DNA from: Asterias amurensis
Lineage: Eukaryota; Echinodermata; Asteroidea; Forcipulatida; Asteriidae
Assembly (NCBI RefSeq): GCF_032118995.1
Contig: NC_092667.1
Location: 3,650,931-3,714,930 of the forward strand
DNA: 64,000 bases
Direction: 5' to 3'
Below are positions 56,470-64,000 of the stretch, piece by piece (position 1 is the first letter of the stretch; each line of letters begins with the position of its first letter). Made by a program: the position numbers and the translations under genes. A model generated the notes under the pieces. It saw only the letters and a program-made list of their open reading frames with translations. It searched no databases and had not been told where the DNA came from.

Positions 56470-58427
56470 TAGCCTGAACTTATTTTGTGCAAACTGAATA
56501 CCAAAACATTGAATAGCAAATTGTGATTTTTGAGTAGCAACTTATACATTTTGTGTTGCAATTAGCAATTTGCTATAAGGGAAATTGTTCCCTGTCGCTG
56601 AATACATGTGTATTCTCTTTAATGTTCACACCCCCAATACAGTATTATATAGGTTGCTTTACAGGTTTCCCATATGTACTTGTCTTGGGGAAAAAAAAAC
56701 TTGACTGTCTCTTTAAGATCTCGTCTCATGCCTTTTAAGTCTCATCTGAGAATCTGAGATGATTAAAACAAATCCATGACAGTATTAAGCCCGAGGAGCT
56801 GTAACTGGGGACCACGGAATCCATAAGTGGCCGATGATTACAACCAAATTTAACGCAGTTGCTCACGAGAGAAAAACATCGCTTTTTACCATAATTAAGA
56901 CTAAAATATGAGAACAAATCTGAGTATGTTAAAAAAGGAGGATGGTTCAACAAGGTACCGATAATAAATACAGGAGAGGATAATTTACTAAAGCTGCTAC
57001 ACAGACAAAAGAGACCCAATAGTGTCCACTGCCTTTAAGACCCAAGCCTTCCAACGGACAAACTTCATCCCCACAAGAACTCTTTTACTTTAATTTTGAA
57101 TTTGTTCAAATTTGACGAGACAGAATTGCAATATCACCAGAGAATACCATTGTACTTAAGAAACTCAACAGGACCGATACAAAAAATATCCGATCGAGAT
57201 ATTCTCTGGAGTACTTCCCAGTCGAGTCAGCAAAGAGATTGGATGTGAAAGGTTCTTAAGCATATTTGATTAGCAGGCAATCAAAAAGAGTGCATACAAA
57301 CAAAACTGATGTTGAAAATTGCTGACTCGGTTTTAAGGTACAGCAATATGTTGGACAGCTTCCACAAGTGTGTTTGTTCCTAAACCTATATGAAACATGA
57401 GCAATAATGGAGTTTTTTTTCAAGGGTCAATTGTTTACCCAGTGTGTTGTTTCCCAGTTTCATTTCAATCTTTGTTTGCCCGTTTCCTCATTTGGAATTA
57501 ATGATATAACAGAAACAATAGCGAGATAAAGAAATCCTGATTATGTCTTGATTTTTTGTGGAAGCTATGGAGGCACAGAATGTATGTTTTTGTCTATTTT
57601 TTGTGTCACCGGATGCTACTTTGTTTAGAAGAATCTTGAGGAAAAGAATTAACGCAAGCCTTTTCAAAACTGGTACAAATTAATATTAGAAATACATCCA
57701 GAAAATATGCTGTGAAAACCACAGACTTAAAATTTACATTATTTTTTGTTTTTGTTTAAAGGGTTGTATCTGTTACTTTCAAATCTTACTACATCTCATT
57801 TATTTATTTCTCTGGTTGTTTATTCATGTCTTTACAAGATAGAAGTTCAAAATTTTCCCTACATAAGCTGTTGATGTGGCGTAGTGTCAACAATGAATGA
57901 CAATTCTAAATTACCCTTGTTCAGTTCTACTTAACCCCTCTTTTTAAAGCATCCTTGATCCGCCTCCAGTAACTAGGTCCTCATGTAACAAAATCAATAT
58001 AATGGTTTTTCCAGCCGAAACGTCTGCAATTATTCCGGTCACACCTTAGAAACCACACCGAGGCCCTCGATCTATCTGGCCAAGCTTCAACCTCAAACAT
58101 CCCTGCTAAGGTACCGAGGAGTAGGAACGAAACGCAGAAGCTAGTTAGATTTCAGTGCTATGGGGCACTGCGGAACTTCGGTGTAGTCTCCTTGAGTTTG
58201 CAATCAATGTTCCCTACAGTTTTACAATCAATGAATGGCAATAAAGAATGCAGGAGGCGATAACGGCAGGGTCATGAGAGGAATTGGCAATTGTGCTGAG
58301 CCATTTTACTTTCCAATCGTACACAAGGCTGAATTTATAGCTGGATTGCAAACCCACTTTACACCTAATAAGACTCAAGAACTGGCATTAAATCATGTCT
58401 AGATCCAGCCTCTTAGGATAAAACCAG

Positions 58428-58720
58428 GCTTAGTTTCATAAAGCTGCTTAAGCAAAAGATAATGCTTGACAATGTTCTGCTAAGCAAAAATAAGGAGGAT
58501 AACAGTCACATACTGTACATGCTATTGATGCATTTTGGCCGGTAACTGTATCCTGTGCCCATTTTCACAGAGTTGCTTAAGCAGAACATATTGCTTAACA
58601 ATCTTCTGCTAAGCACAAATGAGCAGAATACCAGTCACAGATTGTACATGTGACATTGTAGTTTGGTTGGTTACTGTAGTCTGGTAAGCATAAATATTGT
58701 TGTTCTTAGCTGCTTTTTGT
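58428..58720. repeat. Tandem GGGCCCAA/GAGCTGCTTAAGC elements
   Basis: A left half (58428-58555) is followed directly by a more complete copy (58555-58720), each with GCTTAAGC and TGTACATG blocks. Confidence 0.65.
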
Positions 58721-59318
58721 TTCCATGGACCTAAGTCCAGGGGAACACAACAATGGCCGTACAAAAGCACTGCAAACTCACCATTTAAGATGGCAATTGG
58801 CGTAAGTCCAACATTATTAAAAGTAAATTTGAAAAAGCTATTCTGCTTCAAAGTTAAACACCAGACCGGACCAACAATCAGAACAAACATTCATTTAACA
58901 TCTTTTTTACAAGTAGATGAACACTTATTCATGTGGAACCGAGTCATCAATCAGGCAGGGGGAGTCTAGTAATTGGAAGGCCGTGCATCATGCCTCAGTA
59001 AATGTAAGAATTCACCTAATTGCATCAATCGTTCTAGATTTCTCCCCGGTTGCCATGGAAATGGTTGTCTTTTCTGTAATGTATGGAATGTCATGGTTGC
59101 GGCCTTTTTTCATCTTTTTCTTGTGAGGAGTGTGTGTGCGTGTGGGTAAATTTGATTGGAAATTCTTGGCAAAGGTCGGGTGGGGGCCAAAGAAAGGCAC
59201 GCAATCTTCAACTGAAACACAGATTTGTGATTTTCCTAAGTGGACAGCGATGGAAGGAATTTACTTTACAGAAAAAACACCAACACTAAAAACCTTTGAG
59301 GGAATGAGCATAAACTTA

Positions 59319-59488
59319 CAGGCCTGTATGTTTATTGTTTGAAATGGCAAGGGCGCTGAGGCATTTTGTCCTTGGTAAAGGGCACCCTATGAAGAATTTC
59401 CATTCGAGCATTTCAAGGGCATCAAGGCAATTTGACCAGGGGGGCATGGAGGCAACCACTTTTTTGCCTCTGTGAAGTATCAGGGCTG
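59319..59488. repeat. CAGGCCTG-ended repeat, opposite orientation
   Basis: CAGGCCTGTATGTTTATTG to GAAGTATCAGGGCTG; the inverse of the 54771 copy. Confidence 0.7.
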
Positions 59489-60181
59489 TACTTATTAATG
59501 CTAAGATACCAAAACAGTGCATTGATAAATGTGGAACAGAGCTAAATTAAAATATAAAACACAGAACCAATCACAAATATTGACATCACACTTTCTAAAT
59601 AATGATCAACAGGAAGTTGTCAAGCAGGCGACACACTTGAATAATTTCACTAAAACTGACAAACATCTGATTATATTTTGTCCATACTCAATCTACACTT
59701 TGTGGTAACAACTCACATGCAATTTAAAATTCAAGCCAACAGTCCTCTCGGCACCTGGGTTTGAATCAATTCAACATTCACAATGAAAGTTATTTCTGAG
59801 TGTAAAGAAAAAAACGTGTTGCTACAGCGACAGGTCTAGCACTTACAGCGCAATGCATAAATTTGATTTCCGATCACACCTTGAAGATTATTTCATGATT
59901 TCAATCTCGACTGCTGAATTAATGGAGTCCTAACAGGGAGGGGAGACAAGTATATTGTGTAAAGGAGTAGATATTTGATACTCAGATAATCATTCGCAAA
60001 GGAAAATTTCATTATGAAAACTACCATACTGTAATTTTTAAATATTTGTAAAGCCTTTTAAGGCAATAGTTTGGTGATGCGCGTTGAGTTTCAATACTTC
60101 GGTTTACATGTAGTTTGGTTAACTGGTGACCTCTTTTTCTAGTGGTATAATTACATCATTGAACAGAGGACGGTCAAATTA

Positions 60182-60198
60182 ATATATATATATATATT
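60182..60198. repeat. (TA)n microsatellite
   Basis: A short TA run followed by poly-T. Confidence 0.8.
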
Positions 60199-60975
60199 TT
60201 TTTTTCAAACATTTCGTGGAGCTGAACTGTAAAAATTGTTAGCCAGTATTCAGCCAAAACCTGCTCCCCAAAACACACTGAAATGGTACATTCTAAGACA
60301 AAGGATCAAAGATACCTTCAATTCCAATAAACAAGGATTTGAGATCGCCAACTTGTAAGATTGAGTATGCTAATCGTAACTTCCCGTAGGTAACAGATGA
60401 CCCAGATACGACTCACTAACACGTAATTATTGAGACTCTGTGGCTTTTTTAATTGGAATTTCTTAGGAGACCGGATAAATGAATGTCTACAAGATACTGC
60501 TAGATCTTGGAGGAGCGATGGAAGTACTTGTACGTGAGCTTCTTTGAGCCACCTTTGCATGTGTAATACTGTAGTCACGACAAAACAGTTTGTCACATTC
60601 GGAGCTTCGGGGGAAATGTTGGGCAAAGTGAACAACCTCTTCTGTGTTTCAAGACAGAAATCTTAAAACTGAAAATGAGAACATTTCAAGTGGGCTACAG
60701 GCCATCCACGTTCAGGAAAGTGTTTGTTTGTTTTTTTTGCTTTCAAATTTAAGAATTTATTGACATTTTTTACTAAGATAAAGTGAACCTTTTAACTCAG
60801 CCTTATCCCAAAAAACAACAACGTCCATTGTCTTTAGGATGAATTCATTAAAAGATTTCCTCAACAACAAGAGTTCAATTTCTTAGAGCAGCTTTCCGCT
60901 GATTTTGTGCTTTCAGCGCGAGTTTCCATTTCAGAGAACTGCTGAAAACCGTAAGAACACCTTTCCGATGCTTAC

Positions 60976-61011
60976 TGTATCAAAATGAATGACATAGCAA
61001 TGTGAATCCAT
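60976..61011 (-). CDS. Speculative short PDE7 first exon
   Basis: ATG in a good context (ACTATGG) codes for MDSHCYVIHFDT, then ACA|GTAAGC in phase 0, the phase required by the RRGGIS exon. Human PDE7A has a comparably short alternative N-terminus. Only 12 codons, so chance is quite possible. Confidence 0.15.
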
Positions 61012-64000
61012 AGTGAACACGCAAGCTGGCCGCCTAATTTTCTTCCTAACCTGTGGAATAAGAATTTAAAACTAGAGGTTTGGACACAGTAAGTGATGTA
61101 TCCTTCTTCCCTTGATTGTCAGCTCACATCTTTCAAGAAATCTTGAAGGCACAAAATGATCAATGAACAAATTTCTGAATTCAGTAAAAACCATGACAAA
61201 TCATAGGCCTGCTTGAAATTTCAAGTGACAACGTGACCATCCAATTCCTTCTTGGAATTGAAAACACTTCAGGGAATGAGACAGATGAAGTAGATAGGGG
61301 ATGTGTTTCCCTGCAGTCTGGCTCATTTCTCTTTCAAAACATTTTTTACAATTATTTGCCTCTTCCTTAAAAGATAAAACCCAGGCGAATCAATCAGTGC
61401 ATCTTCCTTTCATACTCCTAGTCACTTCAACATGCATTTCAAAAATGTATAAATTATCGCTTTTAAGACAGACAAAAGAAGAGTAAAACCTCACAGTCGT
61501 TGCTGAGGCGTCTGGTTTGTGTTTCACCAACTGTGTGAGTTGCCAACCTAGAAAGGCTCACTGCATAAAAAACCCAACTGCCTGCCTGATGGGAGAGCTA
61601 GTTCAGGACCATTTACACAGGTGAGTGGTAATAGAAAACTAGACAGCCAGTTAAGAAAAACAAGGCGTGTTGTTCTTTCTCAGGGTTCAACTACTCTGAG
61701 AATTGAGTGTTCACATACATGAACTTCCCTCCCTCCCCCCACCTTTACTTTACTTCCAAATTAGAGAGAGATCCTGTTAAAGAGTGTAGTATGGAAAAAT
61801 ATTACTGCGTTCATTGCAGCCAAAATAATCAGGTTGAAAGTTAGATATGTGTATAGAATCCTTGCCACAGTCGAATTCAGTTTGTTGATGTTCTCATTTT
61901 CCAATACACAGAGTCTGCATTTAAAGAAGGGGGGAAATCGCAAGTTTTTAATCTCAAATAAGAAACCACAAGAGAAACTGACTGGGTAATGTTGAAATGA
62001 TCTAGGGTTGAACAGATAGACATTTACTGGAGCGTGATTTGAACCAACCTTCAGATTAACGTGCCTGCGCGCTACCGACTGAGCTATTTAGCCCTATGTT
62101 GGCGGTCTCCTTATTTTGTCAACATCTTTGTCAGGAGTACCAGTCAGAAGCCATACAACTATTAACTGCCTGGTAGCCAGGGAGGACAAGGGTTTTGAAC
62201 ACAAATGCAATTTCCAACGCCCCCTTTTAATGAGCATTGAATTTCAGTTTCAATTTGGGGAAGGGAATTTTTACTAAATTCCTGGCGAGAATTTAAAAAA
62301 ACAAATTACAACACCGATACTGTCATTCAACTTTCTATTTGAAACGGACCAATTTCTTCATTCATTATCTAAATCAAGAAAACTTTACCAAAAAGATTTG
62401 CTAATCTTCTGCAGCGGATACAAACAAATTAAATGATACAAAAACATGCACTGACTTATCAAAGTTGCCGGCCAAAGCTAAGGTTTTTATAAAGTACATG
62501 TACACTCCAGATTCAAGATAAATACAAACTTGAAGTTATCTGATCATGCCTCAGACTAGAACAATTTTCCAATTATCGTTTCCACAAACGTAAGTACACT
62601 TAGAGTTGTAATTTCAAGGTGAATTTCTTTCCTGGAAATGATTTAAAATAATACTTGTCTTCTAATGATAATAATGCATTTGTAAAGTGCCTTAGGGAAT
62701 ATGGCCTTCGAGTGCTTCAAAACAAAATAGTAAAACACTTCAGGGGAAAATGGAGGGGGAAAAAAACAAGATAAAAATGGCTGTCAGTGGTTCTTTTCAT
62801 CCATTCCACTTGTATGGACTCCCGTACCGGAGCCTTGCACGTGGATTGGGTTTTGATATTCCTACCTCATTTGTGGGTTCCATTTTGGGTTTTCCTCCCA
62901 CGTATTCCTCCCAACTTCTTCATTGTCTTCTTTGATGTTTTCATAAGGATCATTTGCCTACTATTTTTCAGACTTAAGATTCAGATTAGTTGACACAAAA
63001 TTTCTTTCCCTCAAACATATTATGGGGATGAGATTTTTTTTTGTCTGTACAAAATCCTAAATATGGCTTTGGGCAGGCTAGGTTCCCGATCCCCCTTAGT
63101 CTAGACCCTGAACCTCTCAGATGTTACGATTCAGGAGGTTTATAGAGGTTTATCGCCAGAAATATAAAACTACAGGTTTGGACACAATATGGACTGCCAC
63201 TTCACCCTAATGGCAAATGTTTGAAAATGTCTTCAAGTATTCTTGAGCCAAAATCTCTAAGACGTTACAATTTCAGGAGGTTTACAGAGTCTGTGCATCA
63301 CCGGAAATATAAAACTACAGGTTTAGACACAATGTGGACTACATGTATATCTTTCTCTCATTGGTGACTGATTATTTTTTATAAGAAAATACTATTACTC
63401 AAAGGAGATTTGGGGAAAATCCTGAACTAATGAAAAATCCGAGAAATCACATCGTATTCTACAAAAATTCATTTGTGAAAAAAATAAATAAACCAGTATA
63501 GAACCATTTTAAATGGGTGTAACAGTATATAATGCAGGCTACTAGATTGAAACTTGATACTAAGTGACATTGCCGATACTGACAGTAAGGTCTGACATTA
63601 ACTTGAACGCAATGTTTTTAAACATGTACTACAAATCGACTCCACCAAATCTTATGACTCCTGTTTCAACTAAATTACGCCCACTCCTTTCCTTTGAAGC
63701 GAGAACCGCAAATATTTCCTCGATGATTTTTTGGGGAAATCCATTTTCATAAAATTGTTATCCTTCTTTATCTTCCCTCGGAAGATTTTGTAATAACTCC
63801 CCTACCCTTGGGGAGAAGATACTGCCCACTAGTAAAGTCTAACCATGAACTAACTAGTCAAGTTGGGATAAGTTGTTAAACCTCATAGATTACCATCAGA
63901 TTCTGATTCCAATCATCCTCATCGCATAATATTCGAGGAGTTATTTTCCCCCCGAGGATTTTTCCACTTATACGCGCAGATAAGGGGAAAAAACACAGTT
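61012..64000. other. Right flank, no gene recognised
   Basis: A SINE-like copy lies at about 62005-62140. A TTACAGAGG/AACTACAGGTTTGGACACAA-type unit is repeated at about 63125-63200 and 63275-63335 and partly near 61070. No exon was found. Confidence 0.4.
62005..62140 (-). repeat. tRNA(Asn)-like SINE
   Basis: Inverted B box GTGATTTGAACCAACC, then CGCTACCGACTGAGCTATTT (inverted A box), then a TTGTCAACATCTTTGTC tail, as in the copy at 39425-39606. Confidence 0.6.

Larger units (their letters stand above)
52639..60975. other. Upstream PDE7 intron or 5' flank
   Basis: If the RRGGIS exon is used, this is intron. No exon was recognised. It contains the repeats listed separately (53096, 54771, 55184, 56211, 58428, 59319) and a solo MITE end at 57014-57038 (CCAATAGTGTCCACTGCC). 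Confidence 0.45.

Noticed and set aside
60318..60635. 105-codon minus-strand frame as a PDE7 first exon
   Set aside because: No donor in suitable phase and no RRGxIS or other PDE7-like sequence.
1..64000. CRISPR arrays, operons, phage genes or an intact transposase
   Set aside because: No regularly spaced short repeats, no gene clusters without introns and no transposase or reverse-transcriptase motifs were seen; the repeats are eukaryotic MITEs and SINEs.

Overview
This is animal nuclear DNA: spliced genes with GT..AG introns, long introns, AT-rich spacers and many short transposon relics. The proteins look deuterostome, and the dispersed repeats whose ends read TTAAAGGCAGTGGACAC and TTAAAGGAACACGTTGCC resemble families I associate with sea stars. 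The source is probably an echinoderm, likely an asteroid; that assignment is inference.

Three genes can be rebuilt exon by exon with consistent splice phases. (1) ARMC1, minus strand, 7 coding exons at 1629-5470 plus upstream non-coding sequence to about 6650, 278 aa. (2) A mitochondrial fission regulator (MTFR1/MTFR2 family), plus strand, 8 coding exons at 7775-13622, 387 aa, head-to-head with ARMC1 across a gap of roughly 100 bp. (3) PDE7, a cAMP phosphodiesterase, minus strand, 13 shared coding exons from 42635 down to 22381, with two alternative upstream exons (49099-49336 and 52578-52638). It is tail-to-tail with MTFR and its most 5' promoter probably lies beyond 64000. No other convincing gene was seen.

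The main result is the arrangement. ARMC1(-) MTFR(+) PDE7(-) is, from memory of the human map, the order and orientation of ARMC1-MTFR1-PDE7A on human 8q13, and 6q23 carries the paralogous pair PDE7B-MTFR2, also convergent. The window looks like the single-copy block from before the vertebrate genome duplications. The two alternative PDE7 N-terminal exons resemble the two vertebrate paralogues: one has the RRGxIS motif of PDE7A, the other lacks it like PDE7B.

Other unusual points are a roughly 475-residue low-complexity C-terminal tail on PDE7 where vertebrates have a few dozen residues, a compact bidirectional promoter with paired CCAAT boxes, and cAMP-response-element sequences around the internal PDE7 promoter, two of them inside a transposon hairpin.

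Layout: 1-930 no gene; 930-6650 ARMC1; 6650-6750 shared promoter; 6750-about 15560 MTFR with a repeat-bearing 3' UTR; about 15560-22380 the convergent interval or long PDE7 3' UTR; 22381-52638 PDE7; 52639-64000 intronic or upstream DNA with repeats. Introns and spacers hold MITE-like inverted-repeat elements, at least three tRNA-derived SINE families and long poly-G/poly-C runs.
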